Shown in pieces: positions 1 to 8,680 of a DNA stretch of 64,000 nucleotides. The translations under genes and the position numbers were made by a program. Every line of letters starts with the position of its first letter. Position 1 is the stretch's first letter. Source of the stretch: an uncultured Paludibaculum sp. (lineage in GTDB: Bacteria > Acidobacteriota > Terriglobia > Bryobacterales > Bryobacteraceae); the NCBI RefSeq assembly GCF_963665245.1, contig NZ_OY762268.1, forward strand, positions 62,001-126,000, read 5' to 3'. The notes under the pieces were generated by a model that worked only from the letters and a program-made list of their open reading frames with translations, had not been told where the DNA came from and did not search any database.

Positions 1-359
1 ATCTGTTCCATCGGGCCGAGGATCGCGACCGGTCGTCGGACGGGGCGACGCACGCCTGGGTGGAGGCCTACCTGCCCTCCCTCGGCTGGATTGGGTTCGA
101 TCCTACCAACGACCTCATTGCCGGTGAACGGCACGTCCGCACCGCCATCGGGCGCGACTACGCCGACGTTCCTCCGACGCGGGGCGTGTTGAAGGGGAAG
201 GCCGATTCAAAGCTGACGGTGGCCGTGGGCGTGAATGCCTGTGAAGAATTGCCGCCCGAACTGGCCGAGATGGTCACCGAGTGGGACGCGGAGGTCGAGC
301 GCGACCTGAATACGCCCGAGGATCTACTGCGTCAACAGGAACAGATGCAGCAGCAGTGA
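1..359 (+). CDS. Transglutaminase-like domain protein, C-terminal end (partial)
   Basis: The gene enters from the left edge; the reading frame runs from base 3 and stops with TGA at 357-359. The visible 118 residues carry HAWVEAYLPSLGWIGFDPTND, which matches the end of the transglutaminase-like core: the catalytic His in HAWVE and the Asp in FDPTND are both present, while the catalytic Cys must lie upstream of the window. Such proteins are usually annotated as transglutaminase family proteins and often sit next to alpha-E and circularly permuted ATP-grasp genes, but that context is outside the window. The tail is acidic and Gln-rich, ending QQEQMQQQ. The gene converges on sthA with no gap. 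Confidence 0.8.
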   Translation, partial: LFHRAEDRDRSSDGATHAWVEAYLPSLGWIGFDPTNDLIAGERHVRTAIGRDYADVPPTRGVLKGKADSKLTVAVGVNACEELPPELAEMVTEWDAEVERDLNTPEDLLRQQEQMQQQ

Positions 360-1814
360 TCAATCGGAGGGCTTGGCCGGCGTCGTAAGGTCAGCGCCGC
401 CGCCGATGCGATTGACGCCGTCGAAGGCTGCCGTTTTGTAGCACTCCGCCAGGGTGGGGTAGTTGAAAACCGTATTGACGAAGTAGTCGACCTTGCCGCC
501 ATAGGCGAGCACGGCCTGGCCGATGTGAATCAGCTCACTGGCGCCCTCGCCGATAATGTGAACCCCCAGCAGTTGGCGGGTTTCGAAGTGGAACAGGAGC
601 TTGAGCAACCCTGTGGTGTCGCCGACGATCTGACCCCGGGCAATCTCGCGGTAACGCGCCTTGCCGACCTCATAGGGGATGCCGGCCTGCGTGAGTTCCT
701 CTTCGTTCTTGCCGACCATCGAAATCTCGGGAATGGTGTAAATGCCGTAAGGGAAGAGGTCCGGCACGCTGCTCGCCTGGACGCCGAAGGCATGGCAGGC
801 GGCCAGTCGGCCTTGCTCCATCGAGGTGGACGAGAGGCTGGGGAAGCCGATGACGTCACCGACGGCATAGATGTTGGGGACGTTGGTCTGGTAGTTGGCA
901 TCCACCGTGATGCGGCCCCGGTCGTCGACGCTGAGACCCGAGGCCTCGGGATGGATCCGGCCGGTGTTGCCGGTGCGGCCGATGGAGTAGAGGGCCTTTT
1001 CCGTGACGATCTGCTTGCCGCTGTCGAGCACGATGCGGACGCGCTCGCCGGATTCGTCTTCGATCATCTCAATGCCGTGGACGTTCTCACCCAGGCGTAA
1101 TGTGACGCGGTTCTCGCGCAGGTGGTAGGCCAGGGTGTCGATGATCTCGCAGTCGACGAAGGGCAGCAGGCGAGGGCGTTTGTCGACGAGAGTGACGCGG
1201 ACGCCCAGGGCCGCGAACATCGAGGCATACTCGCAGCCAATCACGCCGGCGCCGATGACGGTGAGTGTGCGGGGTAGTTCGGTGAGGACCAGGATGTCGT
1301 CGCTGGTCAGCACCCGGTGGCCGTCGAAGGGAATGTGAGGATCCCGCGTGGCTTCAGTACCGACGGCGACGATGATCTTGTCGGCGGTGAGCAGGCGCTG
1401 GCCGCCGCCTTCGACATACTCCAGTCGGATGGTGTGCGGGTCGACGAACGAAGCGGTGGCGCTGACGACTTCGACGCGGTTGCGCAGCAGTTGGGCGCGG
1501 GTGACATCGATTTCGTGCCGGATGACGGTGTCAACACGCTGCAGCAGGTCCTGCATGGTGATCCGCTGCTTGACGGAGTAGGAGAGCCCGTAGAACTCCT
1601 TCGACCGGTATCCGGACAGGTCGAGGACCGCTTCACGTAGGGTTTTTGACGGGATTGTGCCCGTGTTGACCGAGACGCCGCCCAGGACGCTCTTTTTCTC
1701 GACCAGAACGACCCGTTTCTGGAGCTTAGCGGCCTGGATGGCTGCTCGCTGACCGGCGGGACCGGAACCGATCACCAGTAAGTCGTAGTCGAAGGCGTGG
1801 TTGGGGGGCACCAT
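360..1814 (-). CDS. sthA: Si-specific NAD(P)+ transhydrogenase (soluble pyridine nucleotide transhydrogenase)
   Basis: This 484-residue flavoprotein of the pyridine nucleotide-disulfide oxidoreductase family would move reducing equivalents between NADPH and NAD+ in the cytosol. The N-terminal FAD-binding motif is GSGPAGQRAA, and a second Rossmann motif, GAGVIGCEYASMFAALGV, lies near residue 190. The usual redox CxxxxC is absent: the equivalent segment reads GGVSVNTGTIPSKTLREA, the arrangement typical of SthA rather than lipoamide dehydrogenase or glutathione reductase. A C-terminal dimerisation domain is present (HIIGEGASELIHIGQ). The ATG at 1814 has no clear Shine-Dalgarno sequence, and a strong hairpin lies just upstream (1822-1851). 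Confidence 0.88.
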   Translation of the reverse strand: MVPPNHAFDYDLLVIGSGPAGQRAAIQAAKLQKRVVLVEKKSVLGGVSVNTGTIPSKTLREAVLDLSGYRSKEFYGLSYSVKQRITMQDLLQRVDTVIRHEIDVTRAQLLRNRVEVVSATASFVDPHTIRLEYVEGGGQRLLTADKIIVAVGTEATRDPHIPFDGHRVLTSDDILVLTELPRTLTVIGAGVIGCEYASMFAALGVRVTLVDKRPRLLPFVDCEIIDTLAYHLRENRVTLRLGENVHGIEMIEDESGERVRIVLDSGKQIVTEKALYSIGRTGNTGRIHPEASGLSVDDRGRITVDANYQTNVPNIYAVGDVIGFPSLSSTSMEQGRLAACHAFGVQASSVPDLFPYGIYTIPEISMVGKNEEELTQAGIPYEVGKARYREIARGQIVGDTTGLLKLLFHFETRQLLGVHIIGEGASELIHIGQAVLAYGGKVDYFVNTVFNYPTLAECYKTAAFDGVNRIGGGADLTTPAKPSD

Positions 1815-1821
1815 AGGAGAC

Positions 1822-1851
1822 GAGTAGAGCCGGATTGCTCCGGCACTACTC
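1822..1851 (-). promoter_or_regulatory. Hairpin immediately upstream of the sthA start
   Basis: GAGTAG-A-GCCGGA, a TTGC loop, then TCCGGC-A-CTACTC forms a 12-bp stem with one A/A mismatch and a 4-nt loop, ending about 7 nt upstream of the sthA ATG on the minus strand. There is no U-tract after it and no AGGAG-type ribosome site between it and the ATG. It could be the terminator of the upstream secreted-protein gene or a structure gating sthA translation; the sequence does not decide. Confidence 0.45.
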
Positions 1852-1905
1852 GATCTTAACAGGGTACTGTGGCGCGCAACTCGCCGATCGGCGGGCGGTG
1901 GTCAA

Positions 1906-2262
1906 CTATTCTATTTCGAAGCGGACGGGCTGCTCGATCAGCTTGGGTTCCTTGCCCTTGGTGAGGATCATGAGCTTGTAGCGCTCGCCCACCTTGGCCG
2001 AGGCCGGAATCTTGCCTTTGATCGTCGTAGCAGTCTGTTCGCTCATCGGAACTTCGATGTCGGTGGTTCCGTCAGTGAGGTAAAGCTTCGCGACGGTATC
2101 CTTGCTGAGATTCTCGCCCGTGACTACAAACTCGGTGCCGACTTTACCACTCATCGGTTCGACCGTTGTGCAACGAGGAATGGATTCCTGCGCCATCAGG
2201 AGCGGAGGAGCAGCTAGCGCCACCAGAAGAAGGGAAGTAAGGATTGTTAGGGAGAAGCGCAT
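1906..2262 (-). CDS. Small secreted IPT/TIG-like protein
   Basis: The chosen start (2262) gives 118 residues and has GGAGG 7-8 nt upstream; an ATG 11 codons further upstream has no such site. The first 24 residues are a classic Sec signal peptide (MRFSLTILTSLLLVALAAPPLLMAQ). The mature part reads like a single immunoglobulin-like IPT/TIG domain: VEPMSGKVGTEFVVTGENL is the characteristic opening strand-turn of that fold, and the rest is predicted beta-rich with no catalytic motif. It is probably a periplasmic or surface protein. Function is unknown. It sits 91 bp upstream of sthA on the same strand, with a hairpin between them. Confidence 0.72.
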   Translation of the reverse strand: MRFSLTILTSLLLVALAAPPLLMAQESIPRCTTVEPMSGKVGTEFVVTGENLSKDTVAKLYLTDGTTDIEVPMSEQTATTIKGKIPASAKVGERYKLMILTKGKEPKLIEQPVRFEIE

Positions 2263-2366
2263 CTTTTTATCCTCCAAATTTGATCGTAGGCTCATGGTAG
2301 ACAGAATGCAAGAGGTCGAGGTCCTGATTTGGAGAAATATTCTACTACTTCGTTCAGAAACACAAG

Positions 2367-2391
2367 GGGCCGCCCGGTTGAGGGGCGGCCC
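2367..2391 (-). terminator. Hairpin terminator of the LuxR-type regulator
   Basis: GGGCCGCCC (2367-2375), a 7-nt loop and GGGCGGCCC (2383-2391) form a perfect 9-bp GC stem, 30 nt past the regulator's stop codon. On the minus strand it is followed by the moderately T-rich TTGTGTTTCTG. It fits an intrinsic terminator. Confidence 0.6.
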
Positions 2392-2421
2392 ATGGTCTGC
2401 AACTACTGAGGTGGGAGTTAG

Positions 2422-3186
2422 TTAACGGTCGTTCTGCTGCAGGTGCAGACCCTTGTGGATGGCGTAAAGAGCCAGCTCCAACCGGTCGGAGACGCCGAGC
2501 TTGTCGAAGATGTTGTGCAGGTGGTTCTTCACCGTTTGCTCGCTGATGAACATCTTCTCGGCCATTTCCTTGTTCTTGTAGCCCTGGGCGACCAACGCGA
2601 CGATCTCGCGCTCGCGGGTGCTGAGGGGCGACCGTTCGCGCGCCTTGCTGGGCGCGCCGCCCAACGGCGTCTCGCCCGGCGCGGCAAACTGGCGCATCAC
2701 GGCGGCCGTGGTGTGGGAGTCCAGCCAGATTTCGCCGGCATAGACCTTGCGGATGGACTTTACGATCAGGTCGGCCGACGTCTGCTTGAGCACGATGCCC
2801 GAGCAGCCGAGCTTCATGGCCTGGACAAATTCGTTCTTGTCCTCGGACGCGGTGAGAATGATGACTCGCGCCTTCGAGCTGGTGTGCTGCAGGGTTTGAA
2901 GTGCGCCAAGTCCGTCAAGATTAGGCATCCGGAGGTCGAGCAGGATGACATCGGGAACGAGTTCTTCCACCCGCTCAATGAGTTCACGGCCATCAGCCAC
3001 TGCGCCCACCACGTCGATGTCATCTTCGAGATTGAGCAGCTTTCGCAGGCCTTCCCGTACAATCGGGTGGTCATCCGCGATCATGACTCGGATCTTACGG
3101 GCTTCAGGTTCGGGTTGTTCACTCATGTCCGACATTGCGTCCCTTCCATCCAGTTCGTTATGCTGGCGCGGCGCTTCAACGTTCAT
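2422..3186 (-). CDS. LuxR/NarL-family response regulator (orphan)
   Basis: This 254-residue two-component regulator has a receiver domain at about residues 32-150 (acidic pocket IADDH, phosphoacceptor Asp84 in ILLDLRMP, conserved Lys in VLKQTS) and a C-terminal LuxR-type helix-turn-helix with LSTREREIVALVAQGYKNKEMAEKMFISEQTVKNHL. A 30-residue polar N-terminal extension precedes the receiver. The start at 3186 has AGGGGA about 6 nt upstream. No histidine kinase is adjacent, so it is an orphan and its target genes cannot be read from context. A hairpin terminator follows the gene. Confidence 0.88.
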   Translation of the reverse strand: MNVEAPRQHNELDGRDAMSDMSEQPEPEARKIRVMIADDHPIVREGLRKLLNLEDDIDVVGAVADGRELIERVEELVPDVILLDLRMPNLDGLGALQTLQHTSSKARVIILTASEDKNEFVQAMKLGCSGIVLKQTSADLIVKSIRKVYAGEIWLDSHTTAAVMRQFAAPGETPLGGAPSKARERSPLSTREREIVALVAQGYKNKEMAEKMFISEQTVKNHLHNIFDKLGVSDRLELALYAIHKGLHLQQNDR

Positions 3187-3484
3187 GGTCGTCCCCTTTC
3201 AGACCTGTACTTGATTCTAAGGGGGCCCATTACCATTGTGAATGATGGTACTGCCTTAGAGTCCGGGGCCGTTAGCCCTAAAAAATCTTAGGTACGACGT
3301 ACTAAGTTACCGCGTTTGCACTGCTGAACGTTGGCGCGTCTTCACCAGGGATCCGTCACACGAATCGTCCACTTCGATTCAGAAGGACCGACATAGGATC
3401 ATTCTATCGTCAATTGACGGAAAATGGGGGCGCGCCTCCAGACTTCACCGAGGTACCTCGGCCAGGATCAGGAACTATAGGTAC
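3187..3484. other. Intergenic region, 298 bp, no gene seen
   Basis: This lies between the regulator (its promoter side) and the end of the glycosidase gene. It is more AT-rich than its neighbours. The only structure noted is an 11-bp palindrome, GTACGACGTAC, at 3292-3302, about 106 bp upstream of the regulator start, which could be a protein-binding site. No small ORF with a ribosome site was found. Confidence 0.35.
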
Positions 3485-5596
3485 TTATTGACCCCGTTGA
3501 CCGGGTGTCAGGGGCTTGACTTCCTGTAGATCGATACAGGGCGCCGGTTGTTTCACGACTTTCAGCGTTGGTCCCTGCACCTCAATGTCCACTGTGCTGG
3601 TCGGCTTTGCCGGGCGAATCGCCCCGGAAACCCAGGCGTCACCCACGCGGTAGCGCTCGAACCGGACGGGTCCGAGAGAACAGGGAATCTGCGGGTGGAT
3701 GGTCAGTCTTCCGGCCATGGCATCGCCATCCAGACCGAGCATTCCGCTGATCAACGGGTGGACCAGCGCCACGGAACTGAAGAGCTGATGCGGCACGGCG
3801 CGCGGGCCTTCGGCAAAACGGTCGCCGCTGAAGTACTCGCTGATGAACCCGGCTCCACTGAGGCCAGTCGCCTGGGCCATACCATATATATAGCGATAGC
3901 CTGCGGCCGCCTGTCCGTGACGGAAGAGGGCGAGGGTCGTTTGGGCGGTGACGAACGGCCAGACACTGCCGTCGTTGTAACCCACCGGGTCATAGAACGG
4001 GCTATCGGTGGCGAACATGCGCGTGCCCCACGGCGTAGCGAGGGTGGGCAGGGCCAGGGAAGCCGCCGCCTTCTCGGCGAGAGCCCGGTCGATGCCGCCG
4101 TTGGCGATGAGGAAGCCCTGCCAGCCGGAATTGGCTTCGTATCGTGATCCGTCCTTCAACTGAGCGAACGCAAAGATCCCTTTGTCCTGAATAAACCACG
4201 GCTTGATGGCCTCGCGCGCCCTCGCCAGCCGGGATTCCGCTTCCGACTGCAGGCTGGCGTTGCCCCGCCACCCCGCAAGATCGGCGAATCCGGCCAATCC
4301 GCCCAGCCAGACTCCCTGCAAATAGATGTCACGCGCGACCTTGCCGCTGAGCGCTCCGGTTTCGACCGCGGCTGCACCTCCTTTTTGGTTCGAAAGCAGC
4401 CCGTCGTCGTCGAGCATCGTGAGGCAGAAACGGTAGGCCTGCTCCAGTTTGGCCCAATGTTTCTGGAGGAAGTCGCGGTCTCCGGACTGGCGGACATACC
4501 GCGCGGCTGTGAACAGGAAGAGCGGCGTGGTGTCAGCGTGGTAGTAGCCGTAGGGGTATTTCGGCCAGTCGAGCAAGGCGGACGACTGCGTCCACTCGTG
4601 CATCACCTTACCGTCGGCCCGTTGGCGATCGAGGAGAAACTCGAGAGCGGCCCTAGCTCCGGCGAAGTCGCCGTAGTCCTGCATCGCCCAGGCGCTCATC
4701 ATGGTGTCGCCGCCGAAGTACCAGCCGAAGCCGGGCCGTTCGCTCAAACCGGAGGGGGCCCAGCCCGCCACCAGTCCACAGCCGACGCCGTCGTTGCAGG
4801 CCCAACCTTTCTCGATGGCGATCTTGGCCCAATCGTAGGATGGGTTGAGTCCGGCGGCCTGGACGCTGGTGGTCCGGTTCAGGAACTCCCTATAGAAGGT
4901 GTCGGCCGCGGGAACCAGTGCATCCGGGTCCTGGATAATTTCGTTGTAGGTGGACCGGGAGCCGGCGATGACGATGGGGACTCGGCCGCTTCTGTCGATC
5001 TCGAACTCAATCATCACGGTGCGGTCCGGCAACTGATGGCCGATCTGCTCGCTGATGCGGGTAAAGCGCGGGCTGCCCAGCACCGGCCGGAACCTACCCA
5101 TACCCTCTGTGAAGGTGAGCACTCCGTCCTTCTGGTTCCAGCCAGTGGATTGTCCACCGAACGAGGCGGGCCACATCGGCTTCATTTCCGGGATGAAAGA
5201 CACCCGAAATTTCAATGGCTTGGATGTGTCGATATCAAGTAGTACTTCGACTGCGGGTTTGTCGAGCGAGGCCACCCAGGTCTGGCGGACGGTGAAGGCT
5301 GCGGTGACGTGAGTGATAGTGACATGGCCCGGCCGGACTTCGACGGTTTCGGCCAGCCCCGAAAGCGGAGTGGGCTCCAGCGCATTGTCGATGTAAACGG
5401 AGAGCTGGAAGTCCCGCAGTATCTTTATTGGATAGACCCAGGCCTCGAAGTTGCCATCCTCCCGGCCCAGCAGGGCGGCGCGGCGCCCCACTGCTTCAAG
5501 GAACTTGTTGGGCTGAGCCGGTTTGTTGATCACCTGAGCGGGCAGAGCGAAGGCAAGGAGTGTGATGCAGCAGGGAAGGGTACTTCGCGATCTCAT
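3485..5596 (-). CDS. Secreted six-hairpin glycosidase (GH63/GH15-like, amylo-alpha-1,6-glucosidase type)
   Basis: The start at 5596 has GGAAG 5 nt upstream and opens directly into a signal peptide (MRSRSTLPCCITLLAFALPAQ); an upstream in-frame ATG at 5638 would add 14 residues that spoil it. The mature protein of about 680 residues has an N-terminal beta-sandwich and an (alpha/alpha)6 toroid. The toroid shows FGWYFGGDTMMSAWAM, HEWTQSSALLDWPKYPYGYYHADTTPLFL and NDGSVWPFVTAQTTLALF, all typical of glucosidase-type six-hairpin enzymes. A small beta domain closes the protein. The substrate is probably an alpha-glucan or other glucoside, an inference at clan level only. It is divergent from padR with 90 bp between starts, so the PadR operator at 5654-5688 could also affect it. 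Confidence 0.75.
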   Translation of the reverse strand: MRSRSTLPCCITLLAFALPAQVINKPAQPNKFLEAVGRRAALLGREDGNFEAWVYPIKILRDFQLSVYIDNALEPTPLSGLAETVEVRPGHVTITHVTAAFTVRQTWVASLDKPAVEVLLDIDTSKPLKFRVSFIPEMKPMWPASFGGQSTGWNQKDGVLTFTEGMGRFRPVLGSPRFTRISEQIGHQLPDRTVMIEFEIDRSGRVPIVIAGSRSTYNEIIQDPDALVPAADTFYREFLNRTTSVQAAGLNPSYDWAKIAIEKGWACNDGVGCGLVAGWAPSGLSERPGFGWYFGGDTMMSAWAMQDYGDFAGARAALEFLLDRQRADGKVMHEWTQSSALLDWPKYPYGYYHADTTPLFLFTAARYVRQSGDRDFLQKHWAKLEQAYRFCLTMLDDDGLLSNQKGGAAAVETGALSGKVARDIYLQGVWLGGLAGFADLAGWRGNASLQSEAESRLARAREAIKPWFIQDKGIFAFAQLKDGSRYEANSGWQGFLIANGGIDRALAEKAAASLALPTLATPWGTRMFATDSPFYDPVGYNDGSVWPFVTAQTTLALFRHGQAAAGYRYIYGMAQATGLSGAGFISEYFSGDRFAEGPRAVPHQLFSSVALVHPLISGMLGLDGDAMAGRLTIHPQIPCSLGPVRFERYRVGDAWVSGAIRPAKPTSTVDIEVQGPTLKVVKQPAPCIDLQEVKPLTPGQRGQ

Positions 5597-5631
5597 TGGC
5601 TTCCAGATTATCGCTTTCTGCGACGGCTCTC

Positions 5632-5660
5632 TTGCCAAAGGATAAATTCCAGCATAGACT
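5632..5660 (+). promoter_or_regulatory. Candidate sigma-70 promoter of padR
   Basis: TTGCCA (5632-5637, 5/6 match to -35), a 17-nt spacer and TAGACT (5655-5660, 4/6 match to -10) predict a start near 5667, leaving a leader of about 20 nt before the padR ATG. No Shine-Dalgarno sequence lies in that leader. The -10 box is buried in the left arm of the operator palindrome, the geometry expected for autorepression. Confidence 0.5.
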
Positions 5661-5688
5661 GTCTATGTTAGTAGCATAGACAATCTAT
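5654..5688. promoter_or_regulatory. PadR operator: 14-bp inverted repeat across the -10 box and the start codon
   Basis: ATAGACTGTCTATG (5654-5667) and CATAGACAATCTAT (5675-5688) are an inverted repeat with a single mismatch, separated by 7 nt. The left arm covers the -10 box and the right arm runs into the ATG at 5687. Each arm is itself near-palindromic (AGAC/GTCT). PadR proteins bind dyad-symmetric operators, usually in their own promoter, so this is very likely the autoregulatory site. Confidence 0.65.
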
Positions 5689-6022
5689 GACACCTCGCGA
5701 CCCCATTCCACCCGGCACCCTGGACATGCTCATCCTGAACACGCTGGCGCGCCACGGCAAACTGCACGGCTTCGAGATTGCGGAGTCGATCCAGGAGCTC
5801 TCCTCCGACATTCTGCAAGTAGAAGAAGGCTCGCTTTATCCGGCACTTCAACGAATGCTGCTAAAGAATTGGTTGAATGCTGAATGGGGCAAGACAGAGG
5901 AGAACCGGCGGGCGCGCTACTACACGTTGAGTGACGAAGGCCGAGCGCGGCTGGAGCAGGAGCTCGCGCAGTACCAGCGCGTTTCGGCCGCCATTGCCCG
6001 CATCCTGCAAGCGGCGACCTAA
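5687..6022 (+). CDS. PadR-family transcriptional regulator
   Basis: This 111-residue winged-helix regulator matches the short acidobacterial PadR type: it opens PPGTLDMLILNTLARHGKLHGFEIAESIQ, carries the wing-linked VEEGSLYPALQRM and ends in a short dimerisation helix after ENRRARYYTLSDEGRARLEQEL. PadR proteins repress genes next to them and respond to ligands or membrane stress. The permease gene follows after 10 nt, so the pair is one transcript. The start codon overlaps the operator and no ribosome site is visible, which suggests leader-poor translation. Confidence 0.9.
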   Translation: MTPRDPIPPGTLDMLILNTLARHGKLHGFEIAESIQELSSDILQVEEGSLYPALQRMLLKNWLNAEWGKTEENRRARYYTLSDEGRARLEQELAQYQRVSAAIARILQAAT

Positions 6023-6032
6023 GGAGAAGTCG

Positions 6033-8672
6033 ATGGGCCTCAAGGAACTATGGCGGCGGCTGACGCGCAGCGGCCAGGCCGATAGCGAACTGGACGAGGA
6101 GATGCGGCTGCATCTGGAGTTGCGGGCGCGCAAACTCCGAGAGCAGGGCATGGCGGCCGAGGAGTCAGACTACGCGGCGCGTCGGCGTTTCGGCAACGTG
6201 TTGATCCATCAGGAGGATAGCCACGATCTATGGGCCTTCCGCTGGTTGGAAGAGCTGGCGGCCGACGTCCGGCTGGCTATCCGCACATCCCGCAAGAGCC
6301 CGGCGTTCACGTTGCTGGCTCTGGTTTCCCTCACTCTGGGCTTGGCCGCCAACACTGCCATCTTCTCGTTTGTGAACGCGATCGTGCTCAAGACGCTGCC
6401 CGTGCGGGATGCGTCGAGGTTGGTCCTGCTGCGGCAGAATAACGAGACGTTCCACATGGAGAACTGCTGCTTCTCCTACAACTTCTTTCAAGGGATCCGG
6501 AAGCAGAATACGGGCTTCGAGGACTTTCTGGCCGTTGCGAACATCGAGCGCGACGTCGTGGATGGTGACCGGCGGACCCCAGTGTCGGCCGAGCTGGTTA
6601 GTGGGAATTACTTCGCGATGCTGGGGCTGCGGCCTGCGATGGGGCGGTTGCTGGACGATTCTGACGACCGGGTGGAAAAGGGCGCGCGGGTGTGCGTGAT
6701 CAGCGACCGGCTGTGGCGCACGTTTTTCAATGGGGCTCCGGATGTCGTGGGGCGGAAGCTGGTGTTGGACAAAGAGCCGTTCCAGATTGTGGGCGTGGCG
6801 CCTGCTGGATTCCAGGGCGCCACCCTTCATGGGCGTGTGGATCTGCAGATCCCGACAGCATGGGCGGAAGCTTTCTATGGGAGCGCTCGCGACCAGTTTG
6901 GCTGGCTGGAGTTGATTGGGCGGCTGAAGCCGGGCGTTTCAATGCAGGCGGCCGGGCTGCGGCTGAATCCGGTCGGGATGCGCCTGCAGCGGGAGATCGG
7001 CTTCAAGCTCAACGAGAAGGACGATTTTATCCTTCGAGATGGCAGCCAGGGGACGGGTTCGCGGAAGGAAAAACTGGGACGGCCGGTGCTGCTGCTGTTG
7101 TCGATTGTCGGGCTGGTGCTGGTGATGGCTTGCGCGAACCTGGCGGCGCTATGGCTGGTGCGCTCGATTGAGCGGGCCAGGGAAGCGGCGATCCGGGTGG
7201 CGTTGGGGGCGACGCGCTGGGCGGTGATCCGGCAGTTCCTGGTGCAGAGCCTCCTGCTCTCATTGGTGAGCGGAGCCGTGGGCTGGTTGCTATCTCAGTT
7301 CTTCATTACGGCTCTGTTGAGTTTGATGGGACCGGAACGGGACAGCCTCACGCAGCACGTGAAGCCGGATCCGATGGTGCTGGCGTTCTTCACCGCCGTG
7401 ACTCTCGGTTCCGGGTTGTTGTTCGGACTGCTGCCGGCCTTGCGCGCCTGGACCACTGATCCGATGCCGCTGGTGCAGACCGGTACCCTGTTCGCGGCGG
7501 GCAAGCGGGCGCTGGGCTATCGGTACCTGATCTCGGCGCAGATCGCCGTGTCGGTGGCGCTGGTGTTCACGGCCGGGCTGCTCGCGCAGACGCTGCACAA
7601 CCTGAGGGCGATCGACCTTGGCTTCCAACCCCAGCACGTGGTGCTGGCGAATGTGGACTTCGAGCGGCTGAACTACTCGGAAGCCGGTGCCGCGCAGGCA
7701 ATGCGGAATCTGCTGACGCGGGCGCAGGCATTGCCGGGCGCGCAGTCGGCCAGCGTGGCGACGATCAACATCCTCACAGGATCGATGGCTTCGTTTGTGC
7801 TGCGCATCCCGGGATACGTGGGGTCGAAGGGGATGCCGCCTGTCGCTTACTACACGTCGGTGAGCCCCGGCTACTTCCGCACCATGGGCATTCCGTTCCG
7901 CCGTGGCCGCGACTTCGCCATGGAAGACCGGACGGCGGGCGAGAGTCCGGTGATTGTGAACGAGCAGTTCGCCAAGCGCTACCTGGGCGGCGACGGTGTC
8001 GGCAAGCCGCTGGCCTATGGCGGCGGCCGGAAGGTGCGTGTGGTGGGCGTGGTGGGTACCTCCAAGTATCGCTGGCTGCGCGAGGATCCGGAGCCGATCG
8101 TCTACCTGCCGGCCACGGCCGACAGCATGCCCGGCAGCGCCTGGGTGCAGGTGCGAAGCACGGCGTCGCCCGAACTGGTGGAGACTCAACTGCGGGCCTT
8201 GATCCAGGCTGCCGACTCACGGCTGCCGGTGGATAAGCTGACCACCATGGACGCGCAAATCGACGAATCGCTGGCGGCCGAGCGGCTGCTGGCGCTGCTC
8301 TCCACGGCGCTGGGCTTGCTGGCGGTGGGTCTGGCGGCGATTGGTCTGTATGGTGTTCTTTCCTACTCCACGGCCCGGCGCACGAGGGAGATCGGGATCC
8401 GTGTGGCCATTGGCGCCGATCGCGGTTCGATTCTCGGCATGGTCCTGGGCGAGAGCGCGTGGATGGTAGCGGCCGGTCTGGTGGCCGGGCTGCCGCTGGC
8501 CCTGTTTGCCGGGCGGCTGATCCAGTCGCAACTTTACGGCTTGAAACCGGCCGACTTAGTGACGACGGTGCTGGCCGGGCTGTTCCTGATGGTGATCTCC
8601 GCCGCGGCGGCGCTGCTGCCGGCCTGGCGGGCAACGCGCGTCGACCCGGCATCGTGCCTGCGGTATGAGTAA
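6033..8672 (+). CDS. ADOP-family FtsX/MacB-like ABC permease
   Basis: The start at 6033 has AAGGAG 6 nt upstream; the frame is open further back inside padR but that part is not coding. The 879 residues comprise a soluble N-terminal permease prefix (to about residue 80, DEEMRLHLELRARKLREQGM), then two FtsX units, each made of a MacB-type periplasmic domain and transmembrane helices. The first helix is AFTLLALVSLTLGLAANTAIFSF, and the final unit carries LGLLAVGLAAIGLYGVLSYS and the FtsX signature ARRTREIGIRVAIGADRGSILGMVL. This is the duplicated, orphan permease architecture expanded in Acidobacteria. No ATPase gene is adjacent. It probably exports or extrudes a lipophilic compound or works as a mechanotransmission complex; the substrate is unknown. 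Confidence 0.88.
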   Translation: MGLKELWRRLTRSGQADSELDEEMRLHLELRARKLREQGMAAEESDYAARRRFGNVLIHQEDSHDLWAFRWLEELAADVRLAIRTSRKSPAFTLLALVSLTLGLAANTAIFSFVNAIVLKTLPVRDASRLVLLRQNNETFHMENCCFSYNFFQGIRKQNTGFEDFLAVANIERDVVDGDRRTPVSAELVSGNYFAMLGLRPAMGRLLDDSDDRVEKGARVCVISDRLWRTFFNGAPDVVGRKLVLDKEPFQIVGVAPAGFQGATLHGRVDLQIPTAWAEAFYGSARDQFGWLELIGRLKPGVSMQAAGLRLNPVGMRLQREIGFKLNEKDDFILRDGSQGTGSRKEKLGRPVLLLLSIVGLVLVMACANLAALWLVRSIERAREAAIRVALGATRWAVIRQFLVQSLLLSLVSGAVGWLLSQFFITALLSLMGPERDSLTQHVKPDPMVLAFFTAVTLGSGLLFGLLPALRAWTTDPMPLVQTGTLFAAGKRALGYRYLISAQIAVSVALVFTAGLLAQTLHNLRAIDLGFQPQHVVLANVDFERLNYSEAGAAQAMRNLLTRAQALPGAQSASVATINILTGSMASFVLRIPGYVGSKGMPPVAYYTSVSPGYFRTMGIPFRRGRDFAMEDRTAGESPVIVNEQFAKRYLGGDGVGKPLAYGGGRKVRVVGVVGTSKYRWLREDPEPIVYLPATADSMPGSAWVQVRSTASPELVETQLRALIQAADSRLPVDKLTTMDAQIDESLAAERLLALLSTALGLLAVGLAAIGLYGVLSYSTARRTREIGIRVAIGADRGSILGMVLGESAWMVAAGLVAGLPLALFAGRLIQSQLYGLKPADLVTTVLAGLFLMVISAAAALLPAWRATRVDPASCLRYE

Positions 8673-8680
8673 CACCGGAA

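Noticed and set aside
360..1814. Calling the flavoprotein lipoamide dehydrogenase or mercuric reductase
   Set aside because: The redox-active CxxxxC is missing at the expected place (VNTGTIPSK), which fits SthA.
5931..6032. A 34-codon N-terminal extension of the ADOP permease
   Set aside because: It overlaps padR, has no sequence typical of the family, and the ATG at 6033 follows AAGGAG.
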